A stretch of 64,000 nucleotides of DNA from Rhizobium johnstonii 3841 (lineage in GTDB: Bacteria; Pseudomonadota; Alphaproteobacteria; Rhizobiales; Rhizobiaceae), in contig NC_008380.1 of NCBI RefSeq assembly GCF_000009265.1, positions 3,229,501-3,293,500 on the forward strand, in the 5' to 3' direction. Position 1 is the stretch's first letter; each line of letters begins with the position of its first letter. The translations under genes were made by a program, and so were the position numbers. Below are positions 9,482-16,816 of the stretch, piece after piece. The notes beneath the pieces are model-generated. The model was not told the DNA's origin, ran no database searches, and was given only the letters and a program-made list of their open reading frames with translations.

Positions 9482-9691
9482 CTAGTGCGACCGGCTCTCG
9501 TTCCTGTCGGTGGGATCGTAATTGATGTCCCAATCCTTCTCGGGCTTTTTCTTGCCGGGCGGGTTCTTGTTCACCGTGGCATCTTCCGAGCCGGTGATGA
9601 CAGTCGGCTTGGCGCTGGCAACGCCACTGCTTTTTCGGTCCGCCCGCGACTTGGCAAACTGGCCAGCCGCGTCTTTCTCGGGATTGGCCAT
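9482..9691 (-). CDS. Small Lys/Pro-rich hypothetical protein (69 aa)
   Basis: MANPEKDAAGQFAKSRADRK begins a hydrophilic, low-complexity protein with many Lys, Asp and Pro and no hydrophobic core, so it is likely disordered. It ends two bases from the start side of its upstream neighbour's stop (9693), so the two small genes are probably cotranscribed. Similar short hydrophilic proteins near each other in rhizobia are often stationary-phase or stress induced, but that is only inference here. Confidence 0.6.
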   Translation of the reverse strand: MANPEKDAAGQFAKSRADRKSSGVASAKPTVITGSEDATVNKNPPGKKKPEKDWDINYDPTDRNESRSH

Positions 9692-9692
9692 A

Positions 9693-9893
9693 TCAATCGC
9701 CCTTCTGCTTCAGTGCGTCACTGATATTCTTCGTCTCGGGGTCGCGATTGTTTTCGCCATGTGCGTCGCGGTCGCGATCCGGATCATCCTTGGCCCTCAT
9801 GTAGCCGCGAGGCTTATTTCCCTTCGGCCCTTCCCAGCGGGGAGACTGGTCGGTGGTGCCGGGGGCGCCGTCTTTCGGTGTGGTCATGCCCAT
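9693..9893 (-). CDS. Small hydrophilic hypothetical protein (66 aa)
   Basis: A charged, Gly/Pro/Asp-rich protein (RWEGPKGNKPRGYMRAKDD) without hydrophobic segments. The start at 9893 is supported by AAGGAGG eight bases upstream. It shares an apparent operon with the gene at 9482 and has the same disordered character. Function unknown. Confidence 0.62.
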   Translation of the reverse strand: MGMTTPKDGAPGTTDQSPRWEGPKGNKPRGYMRAKDDPDRDRDAHGENNRDPETKNISDALKQKGD

Positions 9894-9974
9894 TGTGGTT
9901 CCTCCTTGGTTGGAACAGGGAAAACCGAAAAGATCAGCAACTGTTCCCGCGGCAACACTTTCGCGTAAAGCGGC

Positions 9975-10400
9975 TTACCGTATCGAGGCGAGCGTGGCGC
10001 AGCAGAAGGCAAGCAAGGTGACCGCGGCGTTGACCGCGTGCGAATATTCCCATCGGGCGCGAAGGTTTTCCCAACTCTCCGGCTGCACTGTCCAGTTCTC
10101 CGTCGCCGCGTTCGCCGGCTGGGTGAAGACCATGAAGATGACGAGGTTGAGCGCGATCAGCGCTGCTGCCGCGATCGACAGCATCATGGCTGTTCCGTCA
10201 GCCCTGAGCGCCACGGCATTGCCGATATTCGCCAGAAGCGCCAGCGGCAAGAGGAGACCGACGATCCACCATCCGGCATAGGCCTGTTGCGCAACGAAAT
10301 AATCCGCCTTCGCCATCCCGATCTTGTTCAAGAGCGCGAAGGCGTGCGCTGCAGGTGCTGCGAGCGCCATGCCCGTTATGATGATGGCGAGGAATCTCAT
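9975..10400 (-). CDS. DUF1772-like integral membrane protein
   Basis: A 141-residue protein with four hydrophobic helices (about 3-22, 43-62, 70-92 and 122-139). The segment WENLRARWEYSHAVNAA precedes the last helix and is the mark of the DUF1772 / anthrone-oxygenase-like family. It is probably an inner-membrane protein. It is the last of three genes on this strand but is separated from the small genes, so it may have its own promoter within 10401-10480. Confidence 0.75.
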   Translation of the reverse strand: MRFLAIIITGMALAAPAAHAFALLNKIGMAKADYFVAQQAYAGWWIVGLLLPLALLANIGNAVALRADGTAMMLSIAAAALIALNLVIFMVFTQPANAATENWTVQPESWENLRARWEYSHAVNAAVTLLAFCCATLASIR

Positions 10401-10503
10401 GGTGGATAAACCGGCCGCGAGGCGATGGGTTCCTGCAGAAAATATGGAACAGTGTCGTCCGCCATCGGTTGATCAAAGGTCCACCTCAAACATGGAGCCG
10501 AAA

Positions 10504-10677
10504 ATGAGCAAGACCAACGCTCGTCAACTTCAGAAACGCGCCGAACAGCAGGTGAAGAATACCAGCGCCGGCGGACATCTCGGCGGCACATATTTCGGGC
10601 AGCAACCGGACGGAAAAACCGCCTCGTCGACCAACAACGACAGCGCCAAGGCGCGGCCGAATGACGGAAGTAAATAG
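10504..10677 (+). CDS. Small hypothetical protein (57 aa)
   Basis: MSKTNARQLQKRAEQQVKNT starts a Gln/Asn/Lys-rich, Gly-rich soluble peptide (GGHLGGTYFGQQPDGK). The ATG at 10504 has GGAG seven bases upstream; ATG 10492 in the same frame is an alternative. Composition resembles the small hydrophilic genes at 9482-9893. Function unknown. Confidence 0.5.
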   Translation: MSKTNARQLQKRAEQQVKNTSAGGHLGGTYFGQQPDGKTASSTNNDSAKARPNDGSK

Positions 10678-10855
10678 GCGCCGCGGGCGCGCTTCACCCC
10701 ACTCCACCTAAGCACTCCGCGCCCGGGAACCTGGGCGCGCGCCTCTTCGCGGGCGATCCACCTCGCTATTGATCGGCGACGCCTGCGCGCTAGCTTCTGC
10801 TCGCGGCCGATCGGCCGCTGGGGATACGATCTTTGGATGAGGGCGGAGGGGCGAC

Positions 10856-11788
10856 GTGGCATCCTATTCGATTGACGATGCGATCCGGGAACTTGCCCCG
10901 GCTCTCGGCAAGGCGCCGGCCGGCGCGGTCAGCGGCGATTGGACCGCCACCACGATGCAGGCGGGGCATTCTTCCAGGACGGGCGGCTACCTCGATGCCG
11001 AGGGAAAGCATGTCCCGGAGGATTCCAGGCATCCGCTCGACATCATCGCGGATGTCGTCGAAAAGCTCGATGCATCCGCGCTGCAGCGCTTCAACAAGGT
11101 GGTGATCCGCTGGAAGAAGCCGAAATTTCCGTTCATGCAGGCGAAGATCACGCTCGAAACCAGTTATGACCAGACGATCGTGCCGCGCGGCCCCGACGAC
11201 CCGATCTACGAGACTGCGGCCGCTACGCGGCGCGTCTTCTGGCAGAGCCGCGGCACGCTGCACGAAGACTTTGCCGTCGAGCGCGGAACGGCCAACATTC
11301 ACGCCCAGACGAAATGGTTCGGCCCGCATTGCCGCATCCTCGCCATCCATGCGCCGGAAAGGCTGACACTTGCCACCGACGGGCTGTCGACCCCTTGGGC
11401 CGGCATATCCGAGCCAGAGAACGGCGTCGAATGCGAGCTTTTCATGGAATTCGACGCCGCGACACTGGATGCGGCCGGGATCGAAAACTGGGCGAACCTG
11501 TTGATCAACACCGGAGATCTCGTGGCAGACGGTTATCGCATCGCCCGCGATGTCGAGAAGCACGGTGCCATCCTGTTCTGCCGGCTGACCGAGGATTACC
11601 ACCCGATGACCCGCATCATGTTGAGCCGCGACCCCGGGCGCATCGAGGGCCTGCCTTTCGGCTCCGTGCCACTGATCCGGGCAACGCCGATCGCCGAAAC
11701 CGAAATCGAGGGACATGACCTCTCCGACGACTGGGGCGCTGCGGCCGCCCGCAACGCCCTGGCCAAACGCGGCATGGGGATTGATTGA
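10856..11788 (+). CDS. Conserved hypothetical protein (310 aa), no clear family
   Basis: A soluble protein of two apparent halves. Residues 60-190 hold beta-rich segments (KVVIRWKKPKFPFMQAKITLE, TKWFGPHCRILAIHAPERL). The second half (about 200-290) has the pattern WANLLINTGDLVADGYRIA, a short link, then FGSVPLIRATPIAETEIEG. This faintly recalls the C-terminal part of suppressor-of-fused-like proteins, but I would not assign it. There is no signal peptide and no membrane segment. It stands alone and ends 36 bases before the convergent SRPBCC gene. Confidence 0.7.
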   Translation: MASYSIDDAIRELAPALGKAPAGAVSGDWTATTMQAGHSSRTGGYLDAEGKHVPEDSRHPLDIIADVVEKLDASALQRFNKVVIRWKKPKFPFMQAKITLETSYDQTIVPRGPDDPIYETAAATRRVFWQSRGTLHEDFAVERGTANIHAQTKWFGPHCRILAIHAPERLTLATDGLSTPWAGISEPENGVECELFMEFDAATLDAAGIENWANLLINTGDLVADGYRIARDVEKHGAILFCRLTEDYHPMTRIMLSRDPGRIEGLPFGSVPLIRATPIAETEIEGHDLSDDWGAAAARNALAKRGMGID

Positions 11789-11824
11789 TGTGGCCGATGC
11801 CGGGCGATTATCGTCCGTCCTGCG

Positions 11825-12268
11825 CTATTCCTGGATGTCGGGTTCGACGACCTTGGCGAGGTTTCGCAGCGACTCCTGCCAGCCGAGATAGCAAGCCTCG
11901 GGCGGAATGACGTCAGGCACGCCTGCCTGCACGATATCCACCTCGGTGCCGACCGAAACCTTTTTCAGCGTCACGGTAACTTCCATTTCGCCGGGCAGGT
12001 TGGGGTCCTCGAATTTGTCGGTGTAGCGCAAACGTTCGCCGGGGACGAGCTCGAGATATTCGCCGCCGAAGGCGTGGCTATTGCCCGTCGTGAAATTGCG
12101 GAAGGACATTCTGAACGTGCCGCCGACAACCGGCTCCGAATGGTGCACGGTGCAGAGGAAACCGTTCGGCGGAAGCCACTTGGCAAGCGCGTCTGCCTCC
12201 AGGAATGCGCGATAGACTTTTTCCGGGCTGGTCGCCAGAACGCGATGCAGGCGTATGGTACTCGGCAT
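11825..12268 (-). CDS. SRPBCC/AHSA1-family protein
   Basis: A 147-residue START-like ligand-binding protein. The family pattern is clear: RVLATSPEKVYRAFLEADALAKWLPPNG, then GGTFRMSFRN, GGEYLELVPGERLRYTDKFE and the C-terminal helix CYLGWQESLRNLAKVVEP. Members bind hydrophobic molecules or act as cochaperone-like proteins; many sit beside ArsR regulators, but none is here. The start at 12268 is preferred because AAAGGA lies upstream and the AHSA1 domain begins directly. Confidence 0.88.
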   Translation of the reverse strand: MPSTIRLHRVLATSPEKVYRAFLEADALAKWLPPNGFLCTVHHSEPVVGGTFRMSFRNFTTGNSHAFGGEYLELVPGERLRYTDKFEDPNLPGEMEVTVTLKKVSVGTEVDIVQAGVPDVIPPEACYLGWQESLRNLAKVVEPDIQE

Positions 12269-12337
12269 GGTCGTAATCCTTTTTGAATGGACGGAATGGA
12301 CGCACCTAGGACGGGCGTGGCATGGCCGATCCGACAC

Positions 12338-12765
12338 CGGATCGAATTTTTCTTCAAGAAAAATTGCCTGGCGTAGTTCAACCGGGCATACCGTCGAACT
12401 GCGGAAGATCGAGCGGCCTTGCGCAGGTCAGCCGGCGCCGGGTGAACATCTCGCCCCCCGGCTCGATCTCCTCGCGCACCGACGCGGCAACTCTCAGCTT
12501 AGCTCAGGAAATGGACGTTTAGCGCGACATCCGTTCGCTGGGCCGAGCCGACAGACGTCTCAAGGGCATTTGAAAAGCCTGACAGGCTTTCCCGGCCCGC
12601 GCTGGATGATGCGCTTGGCTTCCAGATCCAGTTGAACGGCCTTCAACCACCATCCGGCCCTAGAACAGGATGATTTTAGGGCGGGTCGGCCTAAAATCTG
12701 AATCCTGTTCTACGTTATATAGTTAGAGCATGATGTCGTCCGAAAACCGCTCACACTTTTCGGCA
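12338..12765. other. Gene-poor stretch with a possible coding remnant and two palindromes
   Basis: No intact gene is visible. On the minus strand, 12560-12658 reads WLKAVQLDLEAKRIIQRGPG and ends at a natural stop after LFKCP. It has the look of the C-terminus of a real protein, but no start or upstream part is left. The palindromes at 12661-12774 sit where that upstream part would be. Otherwise I see nothing in this stretch. Confidence 0.3.
12661..12712. repeat. Intergenic palindrome (AGAACAGGATGATTTTAGG family)
   Basis: TAGAACAGGATGATTTTAGG pairs with CCTAAAATCTGAATCCTGTT across a 9-base loop, with few mismatches. This is a recurring intergenic palindrome in Rhizobium genomes. The next palindrome begins 13 bases further on, making a tandem pair. 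Confidence 0.75.
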
Positions 12766-12774
12766 TCATGCTCT
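12725..12774. repeat. Intergenic palindrome (AGAGCATGATG family)
   Basis: AGAGCATGATG and CATCATGCTCT form the outer stem; CCGAAAA and TTTTCGG form an inner one around CCGCTCACAC. It is a well-known dispersed palindrome of the genus. It lies eight bases inside the 3' edge of the gene ending at 12766. A chimeric relative is at 15150-15195. Confidence 0.8.
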
Positions 12775-12972
12775 AGCGCCGCCCGGGAATTCGATCTCGG
12801 AGAGATGCGGCAGGATGGCGATGTTTGCCTCTGCTACGGTCAGTCCGGGTGCCCCCTCAGTCAGTGCGGCCAGCAGAGCGTGGCGCATTGCCATGTATTT
12901 GGCCTTGTTGACCCGCTCCGTATGGTGCGGCGAGGTTATGCTTTCAATGAGGATTTTTTCGTCATCAGGCAT
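12766..12972 (-). CDS. Small conserved protein (68 aa, DUF6958-like)
   Basis: MPDDEKILIESITSPHHTER begins a compact helical protein (NKAKYMAMRHALLAAL, LTVAEANIAILPHLSE). The last part resembles a winged-helix remnant, as in a family I recall as DUF6958. AAAGGAG stands seven bases before the ATG. The start overlaps the end of the upstream gene by eight bases, so the two are one operon. Its final codons lie inside a dispersed palindrome, which supplies its C-terminus. It probably shares the TetR-type control of its partner. Confidence 0.7.
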   Translation of the reverse strand: MPDDEKILIESITSPHHTERVNKAKYMAMRHALLAALTEGAPGLTVAEANIAILPHLSEIEFPGGARA

Positions 12973-13504
12973 CGATCGCTCCTTTGACAGTGAGTTTGGG
13001 TACTTTGAAACCCATCGCAATCCACGCGGTGAGAAGTCTGCCATAGAAGCCGGCCGTCGCCAGTGCGCCGGAAGGCACGTCATCGGGCACACTCGCGCGA
13101 TCGGGCACATTCTGGGTCATCGTGCGCAATTGGAGGGGTGGAAGCTCGTCCTGCTTCCAGAGATTGCCGTAGAGGCTAAGCCAGTGGCCGCCCTTGAACT
13201 CCAGAAAAATGGGCGTGTTGCAGCAGGACGCCAGGACACGTCGCGTTGAAGCATTGGGGCCGAGGCGGAATTCCCGCAGATTTTCGGTTCCGGCCAAAAG
13301 GCTGATCCGATCCTTCCGATAAAGCACGTAGCGCGTACCGCCATGGATCGTCCGGATCGCCTCCGGCATCGGAAGCGACTCCAGCCTGCCAGCCGCGTCA
13401 CTACAACTCTTGCAGTGACATTCCGCGCTGATGATCGGGGCGCCGCGCACTTCGAGGTGAAAGGTTCCGCAGGCACACGTCAGATGGGTTGTCTTGTTGT
13501 TCAT
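12965..13504 (-). CDS. DUF6151/GFA-like zinc-binding protein
   Basis: A 179-residue protein related to glutathione-dependent formaldehyde-activating (GFA) proteins. It has paired Cys motifs that would hold zinc: CACG near residue 10, CHCKSC near 30 and CC near 93. The following strands (GTRYVLYRKDRI, LASCCNTPIFLEFKGGHW) fit the Mss4-like fold. It is transcribed divergently from the TetR gene at 13628. Two operator-like palindromes lie between them, so repression by that TetR protein is likely. Substrate unknown. Confidence 0.8.
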   Translation of the reverse strand: MNNKTTHLTCACGTFHLEVRGAPIISAECHCKSCSDAAGRLESLPMPEAIRTIHGGTRYVLYRKDRISLLAGTENLREFRLGPNASTRRVLASCCNTPIFLEFKGGHWLSLYGNLWKQDELPPLQLRTMTQNVPDRASVPDDVPSGALATAGFYGRLLTAWIAMGFKVPKLTVKGAIDA

Positions 13505-13547
13505 GACATCGCTCGCTGTTGAGGATCGCTGAATAGCCGCAAAATCA

Positions 13548-13564
13548 AACTAGACCGTTTAGTT
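13548..13564. promoter_or_regulatory. Operator-like palindrome 1 between DUF6151 and TetR genes
   Basis: AACTAGACCGTTTAGTT, a 17-bp imperfect dyad with AACTA/TAGTT arms. It shares its sequence with the second site at 13575, with centres 27 bp apart. The intergenic position suggests binding by the adjacent TetR protein. Confidence 0.7.
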
Positions 13565-13574
13565 CCGTTATAAG

Positions 13575-13591
13575 AACTAGACGGTTCAGTT
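13575..13591. promoter_or_regulatory. Operator-like palindrome 2 between DUF6151 and TetR genes
   Basis: AACTAGACGGTTCAGTT repeats the site at 13548 with three differences (17 bp). Sites of the form CTAGACxGTTxAG are typical for AcrR/TetR repressors of solvent or drug-response genes. This copy lies 37 bases before the TetR ATG. Confidence 0.7.
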
Positions 13592-13627
13592 TGATCGTGT
13601 CAAGTAGGGTTGGAGCGGAGATCGAGA

Positions 13628-14296
13628 ATGTTGATACCGGGTATGGAAGCCGACCTGGCCGAGCGGCGGGCCGGCACTCGTTCGGAGCGCAAACAGGCGG
13701 CGATCGTCGGTGCCGCGGCCGAAGTCTTTCTGAGCACCGGTTATGCCGGAGCCAGCATGGACGAAATCGCCAACCGGTCCGGCGTATCCAAGCAGACGGT
13801 CTACAAGCACTTCTCCAGCAAGGAGGCGCTGTTCGTCGCGGTGCTCACCCAGATGATGGGAGAGGCAGATACCGCCGTTCACACCGGCCTCCCCCAGGTG
13901 GAGAACCGCGCTCAGCTGGAAGCCTATCTCCTTGATTACGCCGTCCGCCAGCTCACCATCGTCCTGACACCCGGGCTGATGCAATTGCGCCGGCTCGTGA
14001 TTGCGGAGGCGCAACGCTTCCCGGAACTCGCCAAGCTGCTTTACGCGCGCGGCCCTGCACGGGCGCTCGAGGTCATGGGCAGCGCTTTCGAACAATTGGC
14101 CGGCAAGAAGCTGCTGCAGTTCTCCGATGCAACGGTGGCCGCATCACAGTTCAACTGGCTGGTGATGGCCGACCCCGTCAACCGGGTCATGATGCTGGGC
14201 GATGCGGCCATCCCGACGAAGCAGCAGATTCACCGCCACGCCGAGGCGGCCGTCACCACGTTCCTGGCGGCATTTCTGCATCCAGATAAGCGATGA
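13628..14296 (+). CDS. TetR/AcrR-family transcriptional regulator
   Basis: A 222-residue repressor. The N-terminal HTH (about 20-65) reads AAAEVFLSTGYAGASMDEIA then SGVSKQTVYKHFSSKEALF. The rest is the helical ligand domain, with AefR-like C-terminal segments (FPELAKLLYARGPARAL). Two 17-bp palindromes just upstream are the probable operators for it and for the divergent DUF6151 gene. ATG 13628 is used; a TTG at 13610 in frame is possible. Confidence 0.92.
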   Translation: MLIPGMEADLAERRAGTRSERKQAAIVGAAAEVFLSTGYAGASMDEIANRSGVSKQTVYKHFSSKEALFVAVLTQMMGEADTAVHTGLPQVENRAQLEAYLLDYAVRQLTIVLTPGLMQLRRLVIAEAQRFPELAKLLYARGPARALEVMGSAFEQLAGKKLLQFSDATVAASQFNWLVMADPVNRVMMLGDAAIPTKQQIHRHAEAAVTTFLAAFLHPDKR

Positions 14297-14532
14297 ACGC
14301 CACCGCAGGTCCGGGTATCACAGAATCCGGCAATGACTGGAATTTTCCGCACGTGCCGACATGCCGGCGGTCACAAAGCTGCCGCTCAATCGTCAGCAAA
14401 TCGCCCCCTTACCGCCGCACCGTGCCCTCTTAAAGGTTCCATCGTCGCGACCTCGCCCGGCCTTCGAGGGCTGAGCGATTGACCGAGGCGGTCCTGCTGC
14501 CAATCAAATCATGCACTTGAAGAGGAACGAAT

Positions 14533-15024
14533 ATGATCACTCGTTACACATCTGTCGCAACATTGAGCGCTGCGGTCTTCAGTCTGCTTGCTTTCAGCCC
14601 GGCATCCGCTGTCGACATGGCCCAGGCGCAACAGCAGTCGGCACAAGCGCAGCCCCCGGCACAGGCGCAGCCGCCGATGCAGGGACAGCCCGGCGGCAAC
14701 GGTGCGACGGCAGCCGTCAGCGATCAGAAAATCGAAGCCTTCGCCGTTGCCTATCTGCAGGTCGACAAGGTGAGACAGGAATATTCGGCCAAGATCGGCG
14801 CGACGAAGGACGAGACTGCCAAGCAACAACTGCAGGAGGAGGCCAAGAAGCAGATGGTCGATACCGTCCAAGCTTCTCCCGACATCTCCGTCGAGGAATA
14901 TTCGTCGATCCTGACGGCCGCGCAGAGCGACCCGGCTCTGGCCAAGAAGGTACTGGAAAAGATCGGCACGCCGCCGCCGGGCCAGCAGCAGCCACAGCAG
15001 GGCCAGCAGCAGCCCCAGCAATAG
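14533..15024 (+). CDS. Secreted DUF4168-domain protein
   Basis: A 163-residue exported protein. It has a signal peptide (to about residue 26, ASA), a Gln/Ala/Pro-rich spacer (AQAQPPAQAQPP), a DUF4168 helical domain (ISDQK-like VSDQKIEAFAVAYLQV to EEYSSILTAAQSDPAL) and a Gln-Pro tail (GQQQPQQGQQQPQQ). DUF4168 proteins are periplasmic and of unknown role. AAGAGGAACG upstream is the ribosome site. It stands alone between the TetR gene and the convergent ectC. Confidence 0.85.
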   Translation: MITRYTSVATLSAAVFSLLAFSPASAVDMAQAQQQSAQAQPPAQAQPPMQGQPGGNGATAAVSDQKIEAFAVAYLQVDKVRQEYSAKIGATKDETAKQQLQEEAKKQMVDTVQASPDISVEEYSSILTAAQSDPALAKKVLEKIGTPPPGQQQPQQGQQQPQQ

Positions 15025-15149
15025 GCTGCGCGCGCGTATAGTAAGTCGCTACGAATAGGCAGCGGATGTCTTGTCGTTCGCGCCGGCAGCAGTGCCCGCC
15101 ATTTGCCGGGCCCTGCTTTCCATCTCGGCAGTCGACGACGGGATCGGCC

Positions 15150-15195
15150 AGAACAGGATGACGAAAACCGCTCACACTTTTCGGCATCATGCTCT
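15150..15195. repeat. Chimeric copy of the two palindromes at 12661-12774
   Basis: The left part (CCAGAACAGGATGA) matches the first palindrome and the right part (CGAAAACCGCTCACACTTTT, then CGGCATCATGCTCTGG) matches the second. It looks like a deletion fusing the two halves. It lies just beyond the 3' end of ectC. Confidence 0.65.
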
Positions 15196-15198
15196 GGT

Positions 15199-15585
15199 TC
15201 AGTACTGCGACCCGCTCTTATTGTTCAGGTCGTGCCGTTCGGTGCCCGTCAGCGGCGGGTTGAAGATGCTGACGAGAACGAGATCCTGATCCTTGCCGCC
15301 GCGCAGATAATGGCGGTCGTGCTTGTCGAGCACGTAGATATCGCCGGCGCGGATCGAAAAGACATTGCCGTCCATATCCTCCACTTCGCCCTCGCCCTTG
15401 ATGCAGTAGCATGCCTCCAGATGATTGCGGTATTGAAGCAAGGCCTCGCTATTGGCGCGAACGACAGTATGGCACACCGTAAAGCCCATGCCGTCGTCTT
15501 TGGTCAGCAGGCGGTGGCTTGTGCCGTTGCCCCAATCGACGAAACGCTCGGTGAGCTCTACCTCCTTAAGATTTCTGACGAACAC
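15199..15585 (-). CDS. ectC: Orphan ectoine synthase (EctC)
   Basis: A 128-residue cupin-fold enzyme matching EctC, which closes N-gamma-acetyl-diaminobutyrate to the osmolyte ectoine. The start MFVRNLKEVELTERFVDWGN, the metal-site region (HLEACYCIKGEGEVED) and the end (HDRHYLRGGKDQDLVLVSIF) follow the family closely, at normal length. No ectA, ectB or ectD is in the window, so it is a solitary ectC. Such orphans occur in other bacteria and may use imported precursor or another substrate. It is divergent from the LysR gene at 15715, a plausible regulator. Confidence 0.87.
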   Translation of the reverse strand: MFVRNLKEVELTERFVDWGNGTSHRLLTKDDGMGFTVCHTVVRANSEALLQYRNHLEACYCIKGEGEVEDMDGNVFSIRAGDIYVLDKHDRHYLRGGKDQDLVLVSIFNPPLTGTERHDLNNKSGSQY

Positions 15586-15714
15586 GTCGATTCCCCTGAT
15601 AAATTATTGAAGATGCAGTGATGATTCATTTTCATCGCCCGCAACAATTAGCTATTGAAATCACTGGCATTTTCAAATGATGATTTCTGCGTCATCTGTG
15701 AGGAAATTTTACAA

Positions 15715-16593
15715 ATGCAATTGCCGCCGTTAAACGCTTTGCGCGCTTTCGAAGCCACGGCCCGCCTGATGAGCCTTTCGAAAGCGGGCGACGAGCTGCA
15801 CGTCACTCATGCAGCGATCAGCCATCAGATCAAGCATCTGGAAACCTGGCTCGGCCGCAAGCTGCTGCAGAAATCGGGCCGGGGCATTACGCTGACCGCA
15901 GCCGGCGGCGAATATTACCGGGCAGTCTCAGGATCGCTGGCGGCGATCGCACATGCGACCGGCAATATGCGACGCGACCACGACATGCGCGCCATCACCG
16001 TCGGCTGCATTCCCTCGATCGCATCTCGCTGGCTCGTCCCGGCCCTGCCCTCCTTCCAGGAGAGTGACCCCGATCTCGACGTCAGGATCGTCTATGCCCG
16101 CGCCGAAGAACGCTTCGACGACGAGAGCCTCGACGTGCTGATCACCATGGGCGAGGATCTGAGCGGCGGCAGGGAAAGCCGCCTGCTCTTCTCCCGCCGC
16201 AACCAGCCTGTCGCCAGCCGCCATTACCTTGCCAAACGCAACTGGACGATCGGCGACGTCTCGCTCGCCGGCGCCGATCTGCTGCACGACGAATCCGTCG
16301 ATGGTTGGAAAGAATGGTTCCGCAAGGCCGGCCAGAAAGCGACGGAGCCGCTCCGAGGCCCGATGTTCCAGGATTTCAACATGCTGGCGACGGCCGTAAT
16401 CGCCGGCCATGGCGTGGCGCTCTGCCCTGTCGAGGTGTTCCGCCGCGAGATCGAACGCGGCGATCTGCTGGTGCTTTCCGACATCGCGACGGCAGAGAAC
16501 CAGGGCTATTACGTCATATCGAACAGCTGGGCGAAAAAGCCGGTCCGCCGCTTCATCGACTGGTTCATGACGGAGTGCGGATCGGGCGCATGA
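15715..16593 (+). CDS. LysR-family regulator, GcvA-like
   Basis: A 292-residue LysR protein beginning MQLPPLNALRAFEATARLMS, with the HTH ELHVTHAAISHQIKHLETWL. This is the GcvA-type variant, in which the recognition helix reads THAAISHQIK. A periplasmic-binding-like effector domain follows (about 90-290). GAGGAAA stands ten bases before the ATG. It is divergent from the orphan ectC with about 130 bases between, so it is a candidate regulator of it. The inducer is unknown. Confidence 0.93.
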   Translation: MQLPPLNALRAFEATARLMSLSKAGDELHVTHAAISHQIKHLETWLGRKLLQKSGRGITLTAAGGEYYRAVSGSLAAIAHATGNMRRDHDMRAITVGCIPSIASRWLVPALPSFQESDPDLDVRIVYARAEERFDDESLDVLITMGEDLSGGRESRLLFSRRNQPVASRHYLAKRNWTIGDVSLAGADLLHDESVDGWKEWFRKAGQKATEPLRGPMFQDFNMLATAVIAGHGVALCPVEVFRREIERGDLLVLSDIATAENQGYYVISNSWAKKPVRRFIDWFMTECGSGA

Positions 16594-16816
16594 GATCCCC
16601 TGCCCGCTGCTCATCGAAGGGTCGCCGCCGAGACGATGGATGTAAATGGGTCGCGGCAATAAAGACGTTGCATAAGCCCGTCCGAGCGCGAGTTGGGCAG
16701 AAGTTGGGGATTGTTAATCAGAAATGCCTAATGTAAATCTTGGCGTGCACAAGTTGTGCGGGAGCTGATTTGCTACAATATCTGGTTATGACATGCGACT
16801 AGGGAGGGCCTCGGAC

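Noticed and set aside
12255..12635. 126-codon plus-strand frame in the 12.3-12.6 kb gap
   Set aside because: No ribosome site, composition like a shadow, and overlaps the start of the true SRPBCC gene.
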